DNA of 64,000 nt from JAIVHA01 sp965367295. Lineage in GTDB: Bacteria; Pseudomonadota; Gammaproteobacteria; DSM-19610. Position numbers and translations under genes: made by a program. Position 1 is the first letter of the stretch; the number at the start of each line of letters is the position of its first letter. This document shows positions 1-8,906 of the stretch, in pieces. Under the pieces are notes generated by a model that made no database searches, had not been told where the DNA came from, and worked only from the letters and a program-made list of their open reading frames with translations. The DNA lies in NCBI GenBank assembly GCA_965367295.1, contig CBDUHN010000003.1, positions 62,001 through 126,000 of the forward strand, written 5' to 3'.

Positions 1-239
1 TGCACCTCATCGGCCTTGCCCAGGAATACCACGCGATACTTGTCGGTGGTAAAACCCGATGCAGTAAGCCCCACATCCACCCGCTGCACCCTCGACAGGG
101 TATAGCCCTTGTCGGCGATCGCCTCCTGCAGGGTGAGCATAGCCTCGGGAAAGCTCTGCAGGGAGCGGGCCATTAGCATTTCCTCGGCCTGCACCGATGA
201 CACACAACACAGCGCAATCAGTATCAGAAGGCGTTTCAT
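1..239 (-). CDS. DUF302 domain protein, partial (3' end outside window)
   Basis: This gene reads leftwards off the window edge, so only the first 79 codons are visible. It starts with a clear signal peptide (MKRLLILIALCCVSSVQA) and continues into a DUF302-type start with the pattern FPEAMLTLQEAIADKGY and RVDVGL, typical of small periplasmic DUF302 proteins. The ATG overlaps the TGA of the upstream cytochrome gene (ATGA), so the two are translationally coupled. The upstream protein also ends in a DUF302 domain, so the operon encodes one domain as a fusion and one as a free periplasmic protein. The biochemical function of DUF302 is not established. Confidence 0.8.
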   Translation of the reverse strand, partial: MKRLLILIALCCVSSVQAEEMLMARSLQSFPEAMLTLQEAIADKGYTLSRVQRVDVGLTASGFTTDKYRVVFLGKADEV

Positions 240-1267
240 AGCGTAGCCTCCTCGAGAATCGCCTCGTACATGTCCGACATTTCCTCGCAGGCCTGATCCA
301 GCTCGCGGTTATTGAACAGATAGCTCAGCCGCTTGGGATTGATGGACATCACCTTTACCACCCCATCCTGCTCCATCACTGTCACCCGGCAGGGCAGGAA
401 CAAACCCACCCGCGGATCAACCTTCAGCACGTCATCGAGTAATTTGAAATTACAGAAATAGACCATGACCTGTTGTGGGTTTTCCTCGCCTTCCGGCACC
501 AGTCCCTGGTCGAGATACTGTTCACGGATGATGCGAAAATTTCGCCCCACGGCAGCGCGTTTCACATTATCAATGGTTTCCTGCAGACCATAGGCAGACT
601 CATACACCAGTACCGGCTGTACATCAGGTGCCTCACCTCGATCCTCCGCCACCGCTTCAAAGGAACGGATATAGGCCACCAGGTCATCGATATCCTGTTC
701 GTTCAGCCCCTGCTCCAGGAAGGACACCATGGGCGTACCCTCGCGGCCGTGGCGCAGGGTATGGCGGATCATGCCGTCGGTAGCGGCAGCGAGAAAACCA
801 TGGTTGTTCAGCGCCGGCGCGATTATGGGCAGATCGCGGGGACGGGAGAAGGTCACGCCGGTGCCGTGCCCACCCTTGCCATCGGCACCGTGGCAGGCGG
901 CACAACGTTCGGCAAACAGTGTCTTGCCATGCTGGACGTCGCCTGCCACGGTGCTGGCCATCGGCTGCGGTGCCTGTGGATGCCAACTGCGGATGTGCGC
1001 CACGATCGCCTTGACCTCATCATCATCGAGCGAGGTGAACGCCGGCATGACCCGGCCGGGTCGTCCGAGGCGAATGGTCTTTTCCAGATAACTGTCCGGT
1101 GCGGCGGACAGAAAACCCGGCAGCGCCAACGGCACGCCCACGCCGCCGACGCCTTCTTCTCCATGGCAGGCTGCACAATGGCGTGTGAATAGCTTGCCAC
1201 CATCGGGTGTCGCTGCGGCAACCGAAAACATCAGCAGACTAGTGCTAAAAATCAGGATTCGAAACAC
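236..1267 (-). CDS. di-haem cytochrome c with C-terminal DUF302 domain
   Basis: A secreted protein of about 343 residues. The GTG at 1267 is preferred because a GGAGAA ribosome-binding site lies just upstream; a TTG six codons earlier is the alternative. The signal peptide is FRILIFSTSLLMFSVAAA. Two class I cytochrome c domains follow, with haem-binding motifs CAACHG near residues 31-35 and CAACHG near residues 122-126, each followed by a candidate distal Met (RVMPAF, GTPMVSF). Residues of about 215-343 form a DUF302 domain. The protein probably carries electrons in the periplasm; partner and donor are unknown. It overlaps the downstream stand-alone DUF302 gene by 4 bases. Cytochrome-DUF302 fusions are known mainly from sulfur-oxidising bacteria, as far as I recall. 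Confidence 0.85.
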   Translation of the reverse strand: MFRILIFSTSLLMFSVAAATPDGGKLFTRHCAACHGEEGVGGVGVPLALPGFLSAAPDSYLEKTIRLGRPGRVMPAFTSLDDDEVKAIVAHIRSWHPQAPQPMASTVAGDVQHGKTLFAERCAACHGADGKGGHGTGVTFSRPRDLPIIAPALNNHGFLAAATDGMIRHTLRHGREGTPMVSFLEQGLNEQDIDDLVAYIRSFEAVAEDRGEAPDVQPVLVYESAYGLQETIDNVKRAAVGRNFRIIREQYLDQGLVPEGEENPQQVMVYFCNFKLLDDVLKVDPRVGLFLPCRVTVMEQDGVVKVMSINPKRLSYLFNNRELDQACEEMSDMYEAILEEATL

Positions 1268-1358
1268 GGCTTCTCCAGAGTACAACCTGACGATATAGAA
1301 GGATTACCACTATGCCCATCATGAACCGGCCCGGCATTGATACAGATCAGCCGCGGCA

Positions 1359-2027
1359 TCAGGCCAGCCGCTTCACCAGCCAGTTGTGCAGGTCGACGAT
1401 CTCGTCGGGACAAACGCTATGGGCCATAGCATAGGCATGCCACTCCACCTCGCAACCCAACGCAGCGAGCGCATCGCGGCTGCGCATGGCGACCTGCAGT
1501 GAGACGATCCCATCCTGTTCGCCATGCCCCATGAACACCGGCAGCCCCTGCTGTACCGCCACCATCTGACCCGGCACCTGCTCGGCCAGCGGCAGATAGG
1601 TGGACAGCGCCATCACCCCGGCCAATCGTTCGGGATACCGCAGCGCCGTGTGCAGGACGATGGCACCTCCCTGGGAAAAACCCGCCAAAACGATACGGTT
1701 AACAGGAATACCCTGCGACCGCTCACGTTCGATCAGTTGGCACAGCAGGCGCTCCGATACGCGAATCCCCGCCTCATCCTGACGCGCCGTGATCTCCATA
1801 CTGACGATATCGTACCAGGCGGGCATCACGTAGCCCTGGTTGATGGTCACCGGCCGATCGGGGGCATGGGGCAGGACGAAGCGGACATCGTGTTCGTCCA
1901 CCAGGCCAAGTTCCGGGATCAGCGGCTCGAAATCATGACCACTGGCACCCAGGCCATGCAGCCAGATGACACTGGCGCGGGGCGGGCGGGCAGGATTGAT
2001 TTCGATAGCCGGGAGCAGATCACTCAT
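1359..2027 (-). CDS. carboxylesterase / phospholipase family alpha/beta hydrolase
   Basis: A 222-residue alpha/beta hydrolase of the small carboxylesterase family (Pseudomonas esterase II, human acyl-protein thioesterase type). The nucleophile elbow GFSQGG, an oxyanion-region WLHGLGASGHDF, the acid in GHGEQDGIV and the final His in AMAHSV give a full Ser-Asp-His triad. It likely hydrolyses short acyl esters in the cytoplasm, and no signal peptide is seen. The ATG at 2027 (MSDLLPAIEI) is chosen over an upstream in-frame codon because family members begin near this point. The gene is divergent from lptM-lysA. Confidence 0.88.
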   Translation of the reverse strand: MSDLLPAIEINPARPPRASVIWLHGLGASGHDFEPLIPELGLVDEHDVRFVLPHAPDRPVTINQGYVMPAWYDIVSMEITARQDEAGIRVSERLLCQLIERERSQGIPVNRIVLAGFSQGGAIVLHTALRYPERLAGVMALSTYLPLAEQVPGQMVAVQQGLPVFMGHGEQDGIVSLQVAMRSRDALAALGCEVEWHAYAMAHSVCPDEIVDLHNWLVKRLA

Positions 2028-2238
2028 GGGTTGCAGCTTACCAGTAAGCACGAAAAGGGGAACCCTTCTGCTGCGGGAGAAATTTGTTCACATCCCTGAG
2101 CACCCTTCCACACCCGATCATTTCACTGATTCGATTCCGGCCTTTTATCCAAGTCCGCCCGAGATCCATCCCTACACCCAATCACGGGCTTTGCCGTATA
2201 CTCCTCCCTTTCAATTTTCCGCCGTGGAGGCGTTTGCC

Positions 2239-2355
2239 ATGCACAAGATCGGCCTAGCATTGCTGCTCGGCGCCTGCCTGTTCGGTTGTGGCCAGAAGGG
2301 ACCGCTGTACCTGCCCGATGCGCAGGCGCCTACCGCGCAACAGGGCCAGCCCTGA
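2239..2355 (+). CDS. lptM: LptM (YifL) small lipoprotein, LPS translocon maturation factor
   Basis: A 38-residue lipoprotein. A short signal peptide ends in the lipobox LFGC, followed by the family hallmark GQKGPLYLP. LptM assists oxidative maturation of the LptD/LptE outer-membrane LPS translocon. It is preceded by a GGAGG-like ribosome-binding site. The TGA overlaps the ATG of lysA by one base, the same lptM-lysA order seen in many gammaproteobacteria. Confidence 0.9.
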   Translation: MHKIGLALLLGACLFGCGQKGPLYLPDAQAPTAQQGQP

Positions 2356-3605
2356 TGGATTATTTCGCCTACCGCGACGGTCAGCTGTGGGCCGAAGAGG
2401 TCGATCTCACCCAGCTTGCCGCACAGTTCGGTACGCCCGCTTATGTCTATTCCCGTGCCACGCTGGAACGCCACTGGCATGCCTTCGATGATGCCTTCGG
2501 CACACGCCCCCACCTGGTCTGCTATGCCGTCAAGGCTAACTCCAACCTGGCAGTGCTCAATGTACTGGCACGCCTCGGTTCGGGGTTCGACATCGTCTCG
2601 GCCGGTGAATTGGAACGGGTACTGCGTGCCGGCGGTGATGCCGGCAAGGTGGTGTTCTCGGGCGTTGGCAAGCAGCCCGCGGAGATGCAACGGGCACTGG
2701 AAGTGGGCATCCGCTGCTTCAATGTGGAATCACCGGCAGAGCTGGAGCAGTTACAGCAGGTCGCTGCGGGCCTTGGCGTACAGGCACCGGTATCGCTGCG
2801 GGTGAACCCCGATGTGGATGCGGGCACCCATCCTTACATTTCCACCGGCCTGAAAGAAAACAAGTTCGGCATCGATGTCGATAACGCCCTGGCGGTGTAC
2901 CGTCGCGCCGCCGAACTGCCCAACCTGCGCATCACCGGGATCGACTGCCACATCGGCTCCCAGCTTACCGAGTCACGCCCCTTCGTGGATGCCCTGGACC
3001 GGGTGCTACATCTGGTGGAGGAACTGCAGCGGGCCGGCATCGAACTGCAGCACCTCGACCTCGGCGGCGGCCTCGGCGTGCGTTACCGTAACGAACAACC
3101 GCCGCAACCACGGGAGTACCTGAAGCCCCTGCTGGAGCGTCTCGGCGATGCGCCCTACGAGATTCTCATCGAGCCGGGCCGCGCCATCGTCGCCAATGCC
3201 GGGGTGCTGCTGACCCGGGTCACCTATCTCAAGTGTGCCGAACACAAGAACTTCGCCATTATCGATGCAGCCATGAACGATCTGTTGCGTCCCGCGCTGT
3301 ACAGCGCCTGGCAGGAAATCGTACCGGTGGTGCCGCGCACTGCGGGCCCGGCCAAGCGCTTCGATATAGTGGGCCCGGTCTGCGAAACCGGTGACTTCCT
3401 CGGCAAGGACCGTGACCTGATCATCGAGCCCGGTGACCTGCTGGCAGTACGTTCCGCCGGCGCCTATGGCTTTTCCATGAGTTCCAATTACAACACCCGC
3501 CCCCGTGCCGTGGAACTACTGGTGGATGGCAGCCAGGTCCATGTGGCACGCAAGCGTGAAACTCTCGACGATCTGATGCAGGGCGAGAGTACCCTGCCGG
3601 GATGA
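2355..3605 (+). CDS. lysA: diaminopimelate decarboxylase
   Basis: A 416-residue fold-III PLP enzyme that converts meso-diaminopimelate to L-lysine, the last step of lysine synthesis. The PLP lysine lies in CYAVKANSN, the glycine-rich phosphate loop is LDLGGGLGV, and the C-terminal substrate Cys is in GPVCETGD. The length matches the family (about 415-420). The start is the ATG overlapping the lptM stop codon. dapF follows after a spacer holding a long palindrome, so two lysine-pathway genes are clustered. Confidence 0.95.
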   Translation: MDYFAYRDGQLWAEEVDLTQLAAQFGTPAYVYSRATLERHWHAFDDAFGTRPHLVCYAVKANSNLAVLNVLARLGSGFDIVSAGELERVLRAGGDAGKVVFSGVGKQPAEMQRALEVGIRCFNVESPAELEQLQQVAAGLGVQAPVSLRVNPDVDAGTHPYISTGLKENKFGIDVDNALAVYRRAAELPNLRITGIDCHIGSQLTESRPFVDALDRVLHLVEELQRAGIELQHLDLGGGLGVRYRNEQPPQPREYLKPLLERLGDAPYEILIEPGRAIVANAGVLLTRVTYLKCAEHKNFAIIDAAMNDLLRPALYSAWQEIVPVVPRTAGPAKRFDIVGPVCETGDFLGKDRDLIIEPGDLLAVRSAGAYGFSMSSNYNTRPRAVELLVDGSQVHVARKRETLDDLMQGESTLPG

Positions 3606-3626
3606 AGTCCTGCTTCACTGTGAAAT

Positions 3627-3660
3627 GTATGTAGGTGCGAATTCACTCGCACCTACATAC
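3627..3660. repeat. REP-like palindrome (copy 1) between lysA and dapF
   Basis: A perfect 14-base-pair stem (GTATGTAGGTGCGA and its complement) encloses a 6-base loop. The central 26 bases (3631-3656) have the GTAGG...CCTAC layout shared with copies at 6293 and 43171. No T-run follows, so it is not a standard terminator, although it may protect the lysA mRNA 3' end. Confidence 0.8.
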
Positions 3661-3774
3661 GGTAACCACCTTGGATTCACTTACTTCCGTGGCCTGTATA
3701 TTTTTCTGCGTACCCTTTGGTATAAACCCCCGTTCCAACGTTACAAATCCCCATAGAACGCGTACCCTGTGATC

Positions 3775-4605
3775 ATGGAAATCCGCTTCACCAAGATGCA
3801 CGGCCTGGGCAATGACTTCGTGGTCATTGATGGCATACGCCAGTCCGTCGAACTCAGCACGGAACAGGTGCGTTTCCTGGCCGATCGCCGCCTCGGTATC
3901 GGCTGTGACCAGTTGCTGCTGGTGGAAAAACCACAGACGCAGGATGCCGCATTCCGCTATCGCATCTACAACGCTGACGGCGGTGAGGTGGAGCAGTGCG
4001 GCAACGGAGCGCGCTGCTTCGCCCGTTTCGTGCACGACCAGGGACTCACCGAGCTCGATGTGATTCCGGTGGAGACCCGCGGCGGACTGATCGAGCTGCG
4101 TCTGCAGCCCGATGGCCAGGTCACTGTGAATATGGGCCAGCCACACTTTGAACCCGCGGATATCCCCTTTGATGCCCCGCGCCGCGCCATGCACTACGCT
4201 CTCGATGTGAACGGCCAGTCAGTGGATATCGGGGCCGTTTCCGTTGGCAACCCCCATGCCGTGCTGCAGGTACCCCATGTGGAAAATAGCCACGTGGAGG
4301 ATCTCGGTCCCTGGATCGAAAGCCACGTACGCTTTCCCAACCGGGTCAATGTCGGTTTCATGCAGATCCTCGACCGCAGCCATATCCGCCTGCGCGTGTT
4401 CGAGCGCGGCGCCGGTGAAACGCTGGCCTGTGGTACCGGTGCCTGTGCCGCCGTGGTGGTCGGCATCAATCAGGGCGTACTCGATGCCGAGGTCGACGTG
4501 GCGCTTCCCGGCGGCCATCTTATGGTAAGCTGGGCCGGAAACGACCAGCCCGTATGGATGACGGGGCCCGCCACCACCGTCTACGAAGGCCGCATAATCT
4601 TATGA
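3775..4605 (+). CDS. dapF: diaminopimelate epimerase
   Basis: A 276-residue PLP-independent epimerase that interconverts LL- and meso-diaminopimelate for lysine and peptidoglycan synthesis. The two catalytic cysteines are visible in QCGNGARCFARF and ACGTGACA, and the N-terminal signature is MHGLGNDFVVID. The ATG at 3775 is preferred over a GTG two codons upstream. Its TGA overlaps the ATG of the DUF484 gene, and the dapF-DUF484-xerC order is the classic gammaproteobacterial arrangement. Confidence 0.95.
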   Translation: MEIRFTKMHGLGNDFVVIDGIRQSVELSTEQVRFLADRRLGIGCDQLLLVEKPQTQDAAFRYRIYNADGGEVEQCGNGARCFARFVHDQGLTELDVIPVETRGGLIELRLQPDGQVTVNMGQPHFEPADIPFDAPRRAMHYALDVNGQSVDIGAVSVGNPHAVLQVPHVENSHVEDLGPWIESHVRFPNRVNVGFMQILDRSHIRLRVFERGAGETLACGTGACAAVVVGINQGVLDAEVDVALPGGHLMVSWAGNDQPVWMTGPATTVYEGRIIL

Positions 4606-5306
4606 ACACACAAGTGGAAAAGCAGTCCGCCGCGAACCTTGATGCCAAGCAGGTCGCCGATTTCCTGCGCGAGCACCCGGACTTCTTCAATGAAGAGCTG
4701 GAACTGCTTGCTGATCTGCACATTCCCCATCCCGTCGGAGGCGCCGTATCGCTGCTGGAGCGCCAGGTCGAGACGCTGCGCGATCAGAACCATGACCTCA
4801 AGCGCAAGCTCATGGAGCTGGTGCAGGTGGCACGTGACAATGACCGCCTCAACGAGCGCATGCATCAGCTGATCCTTGACCTGATCACCACGCAGGACAT
4901 GGAGCAGATCATCGACACCCTCAACCGGCATCTGCAAGGTGAATTCAAGGCCGATACCGTGACCGTACTGCTGCATGACATCGCCGAGGACAAGGCACGT
5001 GAAAGTGGCGTTAAGCCTATCGAGCGCGATGATCCCGCACTGCAGCATTTCGAAACCTTCTACAAAACCGGCCATCCCCTGTGTGGCCGACTCAAGCTGG
5101 TACAGCTGGAATTCCTGTTCGGTGATCAGGCCCCGGCCGTGGGCTCCGCCGCCCTGATCCCCATCGGTCTGGATGCCGAGCAGGGCATGATCGCCATCGG
5201 CAGCCGCGAGGCCAACCGCTTCCACCCGGGCATGGGCACCCTGTTTCTTACCCATCTCGGCGAGCTGCTCGGTGCCTTCCTCAAACCCCACTCCCGGCAG
5301 CTGTAA
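4602..5306 (+). CDS. DUF484 family protein
   Basis: A 234-residue cytoplasmic protein of the DUF484 (YigA) family, whose genes usually sit between dapF and xerC. The N-terminus has the motif VADFLREHPDFF, followed by a helical coiled-coil (residues about 45-85) and a GAF-like C-terminal region. The function is not established. The ATG overlaps the dapF stop (ATGA). The stop lies 12 bases before xerC, so the three genes form one transcription unit. Confidence 0.9.
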   Translation: MNTQVEKQSAANLDAKQVADFLREHPDFFNEELELLADLHIPHPVGGAVSLLERQVETLRDQNHDLKRKLMELVQVARDNDRLNERMHQLILDLITTQDMEQIIDTLNRHLQGEFKADTVTVLLHDIAEDKARESGVKPIERDDPALQHFETFYKTGHPLCGRLKLVQLEFLFGDQAPAVGSAALIPIGLDAEQGMIAIGSREANRFHPGMGTLFLTHLGELLGAFLKPHSRQL

Positions 5307-5318
5307 TCCTTCCTGCGT

Positions 5319-6221
5319 GTGGACAGCACTGCGCCCACCTGGCTGAACCGATACCTCGAGTACCTGCACCACGAGCGCCGCTACTCCGCGCACACCCTAC
5401 GCAATTATCGCCGTGACCTGGAACAGGTGATCGCCTTCTGTGACCGGCAGGGTATTGCGCGCTGGTCTGACCTCACTCATCACCATGTACGCCAGCTGGC
5501 TGCGGAAGATTTTCGCCAGGGGCTGACCGGTCGCAGCATCCAGCGCCACCTCTCCGCCCTGCGCAGCCTGTTCCGGTTTCTGATCCGCGAAGGCCAGGCC
5601 AGTTTCAATCCCGCCGTTGACGTGCCCACACCGAAGAACCCACGTCGCCTGCCCGACGCCCTGGATGTGGATCGCATGGCCCAGTTGCTCTCGGCACAGG
5701 GAGCCGATCCTCTGGAGGTCCGTGATCTCACCATGTTCGAGCTGCTGTATTCATCCGGCCTGCGTCTGGCGGAACTGGTGTCTCTGGATATCGACACCAT
5801 TGATCGTGATGCGGCCCAGGTGACCGTCACCGGCAAGGGCGCCAAAACCCGCACCCTGCCGGTGGGCCGCAAGGCACTGGATGCCCTGGCATTATGGCTC
5901 AGGGAACGCCCGGGCCTGGCCCGGCCTGATGAACGCGCCCTGTTCGTCAGCCGTAACGGCACCCGCCTGAGCGCCCAATCGGTAGGGAAGCGCCTGGATC
6001 GCTGGACCCGACACCAGGGCCTGCCAAAAACCCATCCCCATGCCTTGCGCCACTCCTTCGCCAGCCACCTGCTGGAATCCAGTGGCGACCTGCGCGCCGT
6101 GCAGGAGCTGCTCGGCCATGCTGACATCAGTACCACGCAGGTCTACACCCATCTGGATTTCCAGCATCTGGCCAAGGTCTATGACCAGGCGCATCCGCGG
6201 GCAAAGCGACGCAAGGAATAA
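5319..6221 (+). CDS. xerC: site-specific tyrosine recombinase XerC
   Basis: A 300-residue tyrosine recombinase that resolves chromosome dimers at dif together with XerD. The N-terminal SAM-like core-binding domain covers residues 1-90. The catalytic residues are all present: Arg in SSGLRLAEL, Lys in TGKGAKTR, His-x-x-Arg in HALRHSFASH, His in LGHADIS and the nucleophile Tyr in TTQVYTHLD. It starts with GTG at 5319. The assignment to XerC rather than XerD rests on the dapF-DUF484 neighbourhood. Confidence 0.93.
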   Translation: MDSTAPTWLNRYLEYLHHERRYSAHTLRNYRRDLEQVIAFCDRQGIARWSDLTHHHVRQLAAEDFRQGLTGRSIQRHLSALRSLFRFLIREGQASFNPAVDVPTPKNPRRLPDALDVDRMAQLLSAQGADPLEVRDLTMFELLYSSGLRLAELVSLDIDTIDRDAAQVTVTGKGAKTRTLPVGRKALDALALWLRERPGLARPDERALFVSRNGTRLSAQSVGKRLDRWTRHQGLPKTHPHALRHSFASHLLESSGDLRAVQELLGHADISTTQVYTHLDFQHLAKVYDQAHPRAKRRKE

Positions 6222-6292
6222 TGAGGTGGAGCACCATGAACCCGTGACCACCAGGGGAGGTGGATCACGCCAGTATCATTTTTCGATTTGAT

Positions 6293-6318
6293 GTAGGTGT
6301 GAATGAATTCGCACCTAC
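6293..6318. repeat. REP-like palindrome (copy 2) after xerC
   Basis: A 26-base unit with 12-base arms (GTAGGTGTGAAT / ATTCGCACCTAC) that pair except for one T-G wobble, around a 2-base centre. The outer arms match those of copy 1. It lies in the 160-base gap between xerC and the DUF2007 gene. Confidence 0.75.
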
Positions 6319-6384
6319 TACCCGCCCATTTCAGATAATGAGCCAACCAGGATTTTTCCGGTCCGTTCGGGCAATATCATTCCC

Positions 6385-6597
6385 ATGCAAATCATCTACG
6401 AAGCCGCCAACAGCATCGAAGCCCACATTGTGCTGGGACTGCTGCAATCGTTCGGGATCCAGGGTCGCATTGAAGGTGAGCATCTCACCGGCGGCATGGG
6501 TGAGCTTCCCGTCCTCGGTCTGGTCCGTATCCGGGTGGCAGAGCCCGATGCCGCGCGCGCCCGGGATATCATCCGCGAATGGGAACAGCAGGACTGA
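6385..6597 (+). CDS. DUF2007 domain protein (putative signal-transducing protein)
   Basis: A 70-residue protein that fits the DUF2007 family: MQIIYEAANSIEAHIVLGLL at the start, then the pattern GIQGRIEGEHL, GMGELPVLGLVRIRV and DAARARDII. Family members are small, GlnB-like in fold, and of uncertain role. The gene stands alone and converges on glcF, 21 bases away. Confidence 0.8.
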   Translation: MQIIYEAANSIEAHIVLGLLQSFGIQGRIEGEHLTGGMGELPVLGLVRIRVAEPDAARARDIIREWEQQD

Positions 6598-6618
6598 ACC
6601 TGCCAGGACCTGTACGTC

Positions 6619-7824
6619 CTAGTGGTCCAGCAACGTTACCCAGTGCACTACCGGCACACCGGCCGCAGCCGCCAGGTGGGTCTGGCAACCGATATTGGCG
6701 GTAGCAATGAGCGCCGGTTGCTGTGCCTGCAGGTTCGCAAGCTTGTTCTGCAGCAATCTTGACGACAGCGCCGGTTGCAGCAGGGAATAGGTTCCGGCCG
6801 AACCGCAGCACAGATGCGCATCCTGCACCGGCACCAACTCATAGCCCAGGCGGATGAGCATGCCCTCGATCACACCCCGGATCTGCTGCCCGTGCTGCAG
6901 ACTACAGGGGGGATGAAAGGCGATACGCTGTGCGGGTTTGCCCTTGAACACCGCCAGATCCTCCTGCGCCAGCACCTCGCTCAGGTCCCGGGTAAGGGTC
7001 GAGATACGCGCCGCCTTTTCCGCGTAGGCAGGGTCATTGCGCAGATGATGCCCATATTCCTTCACCAGCGAACCGCAGCCACTGGCGGTCATGACAATGG
7101 CCTCGGCACCTTCCTGTACGTGGGGCCACCAGGCATCGATGTTACGTCGCATGGCGTCACGGGCCACAGCGGCTGCCCCGAGATGTTCGTCAATGGCACC
7201 GCAACAGCCCGCTTCGGGTGCAGTCAATAATTCGATACCGAGTCGATCCAGCACCCGTGCCGTGGCGGCATTGATATCCGGCGACAGGGCCGGCTGCACA
7301 CAGCCTTCCAGCAGCAGCATCCGGCGCACATGTTGCGTCACCGGTCGCACACCGGCATTGCGCCGCTCCGGCACATGGCGGCGCAATGCAGCCGGCAGCA
7401 GGGGGCGCACCGCCTGGCCCAGGCGCAGTGCCGACCCAAACAGTCCCTGGCTCAGCAAACCCTTGCGCAAGCCCCAACGCTGCAGCCGCTGCAGGGGCGG
7501 GCGCGGCACCAGGCCTTCGATCAACTCACGGCCAAGGTCCACCAAACGGCCATACTGCACCCCGGACGGACAGGTGGTTTCACAGTTGCGGCAGGTCAGG
7601 CAGCGATCGAGATGCTGCTGGGTGTGGGCTGTGACATCCTGACCTTCCAGCATCTGCTTCATGAGATAGATGCGCCCGCGCGGACCATCCAGTTCATCAC
7701 CAAGCAGTTGGTAGGTGGGGCAGGTGGCGTTGCAGAATCCGCAATGCACGCAGCTACGCAGAATGCGCTCGGCTTCCTGTCCGGCCGGTGTGTCTTTGAT
7801 GAAATCGCCGAGGTGCGTCTGCAT
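6619..7824 (-). CDS. glcF: glycolate oxidase iron-sulfur subunit
   Basis: A 401-residue subunit of glycolate oxidase. Two ferredoxin-type 4Fe-4S motifs are present near the N-terminus (CVHCGFCNATCP and CLTCRNCETTCP), followed by two CCG-type cysteine-rich domains (EAGCCGAIDEH and LCCGSAGTYS). It passes electrons from the GlcD flavin towards the quinone pool. It is the last gene of glcDEF and starts 5 bases after the glcE stop. Confidence 0.93.
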   Translation of the reverse strand: MQTHLGDFIKDTPAGQEAERILRSCVHCGFCNATCPTYQLLGDELDGPRGRIYLMKQMLEGQDVTAHTQQHLDRCLTCRNCETTCPSGVQYGRLVDLGRELIEGLVPRPPLQRLQRWGLRKGLLSQGLFGSALRLGQAVRPLLPAALRRHVPERRNAGVRPVTQHVRRMLLLEGCVQPALSPDINAATARVLDRLGIELLTAPEAGCCGAIDEHLGAAAVARDAMRRNIDAWWPHVQEGAEAIVMTASGCGSLVKEYGHHLRNDPAYAEKAARISTLTRDLSEVLAQEDLAVFKGKPAQRIAFHPPCSLQHGQQIRGVIEGMLIRLGYELVPVQDAHLCCGSAGTYSLLQPALSSRLLQNKLANLQAQQPALIATANIGCQTHLAAAAGVPVVHWVTLLDH

Positions 7825-7829
7825 AGGCT

Positions 7830-8906
7830 TCAGAGGGTTGCGTACAGCCGGCCGGGGTTGAACAGGCGCTGCGGATCGAGCGCCTGCTTCACCTTGCGAT
7901 GCAGGGCCAACAGTGCCGCAGGCAAGGGCTGGAATATTTCGCCAAGGCCATCATGGCCACGGAACAGGGTGGCGTGCCCACCCACCTGAGCCACGACAGC
8001 ACGGACCTCCTCCGCAGGCACATCGGTGCTCAGCCAGCGCAGTGCGCCACCCCAGTCGATCAGCGTCGCGCCACGCAGGGACAGCAGGGGCGTGGCCGGC
8101 GGTACGGAAATACGCCACAGTGGCAATGGCGATGCAAAGAATTCCAGCTGTTGTTCGCGCAGCTCGCGCCAGAAGGATTGCCGCTCTTCCAGCAGCTCGC
8201 CGCCGACCACTTCGCGTGCCGACTCGAGGGAACGTTCGGCACCGCAGACCCGCGCATACAGGCGCTGTCCGTCGTGGGCCATGGCGGTGATGGGCAGCGC
8301 CAGCTGTCCCCATTGCGCCATGCGCTGCAGGGCCGTGCCGGCATCGACCTCGTGCACCAGGGTCAGGGCCCGTGCCGGCATCGGCATCACCTTGAGGGAC
8401 ACCTCCAGCAGTACCCCCAGGGTCCCCATGGCGCCCGCCATCAGCCGCGATACATCATAGCCGGCCACGTTTTTCATCACCCGGCCACCAAAGTTCAACA
8501 CTTCGCCACGGCCGTTGATCAGCCTCACCCCCAGCACGGCATCGCGCACTGCGCCGGCAAAGGGACGCCGTGGCCCGGACAGGCCGGCGGCCACGGCACC
8601 GCCGATGGTGGCGGTGGCGCCGAAGGCCGGCGGCTCAAAGGGCAGTTGCTGGTGCTGTTCCGCCAGCAACTGCTCCACGGCGGCCAGCGGCGTGCCGGCC
8701 CGCACGGTGATCACCAGCTCGGTCGGTTCATAGGCCACCACGCCAACGTGACTCCCGACCGCCAGTACACGGCAGGCATCCTCCACCCGGCGCCCGTAAA
8801 ACGCCTTGCTGTTGCCGCCCTGGATATGCAGCGGCGTGTCCGCCGCGCAGGCGGCCTGCACCTGTTCCTGCAGGTCGAGCGTGAGGTCCTGTTCCCGCAC
8901 GGCCAT
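7830..8906 (-). CDS. glcE: glycolate oxidase FAD-binding subunit
   Basis: A 358-residue FAD-binding (VAO/PCMH-fold) subunit, a shortened relative of GlcD. The FAD segment shows TPLHIQGGNSKAFYG, a Pro-rich FEPPAFG followed by ATIGGAVAAGLSGPRR, and the PCMH core VMKNVAGYDVSRL. It works with GlcD and GlcF in glycolate oxidation to glyoxylate. The ATG overlaps the glcD TGA (TGATG), which indicates coupled translation. Confidence 0.92.
   Translation of the reverse strand: MAVREQDLTLDLQEQVQAACAADTPLHIQGGNSKAFYGRRVEDACRVLAVGSHVGVVAYEPTELVITVRAGTPLAAVEQLLAEQHQQLPFEPPAFGATATIGGAVAAGLSGPRRPFAGAVRDAVLGVRLINGRGEVLNFGGRVMKNVAGYDVSRLMAGAMGTLGVLLEVSLKVMPMPARALTLVHEVDAGTALQRMAQWGQLALPITAMAHDGQRLYARVCGAERSLESAREVVGGELLEERQSFWRELREQQLEFFASPLPLWRISVPPATPLLSLRGATLIDWGGALRWLSTDVPAEEVRAVVAQVGGHATLFRGHDGLGEIFQPLPAALLALHRKVKQALDPQRLFNPGRLYATL

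Noticed and set aside
6605..6620. AGGAC/GTCCT inverted repeat between the DUF2007 gene and glcF as a terminator
   Set aside because: A five-base stem that overlaps the glcF stop and has no T-run on either strand.
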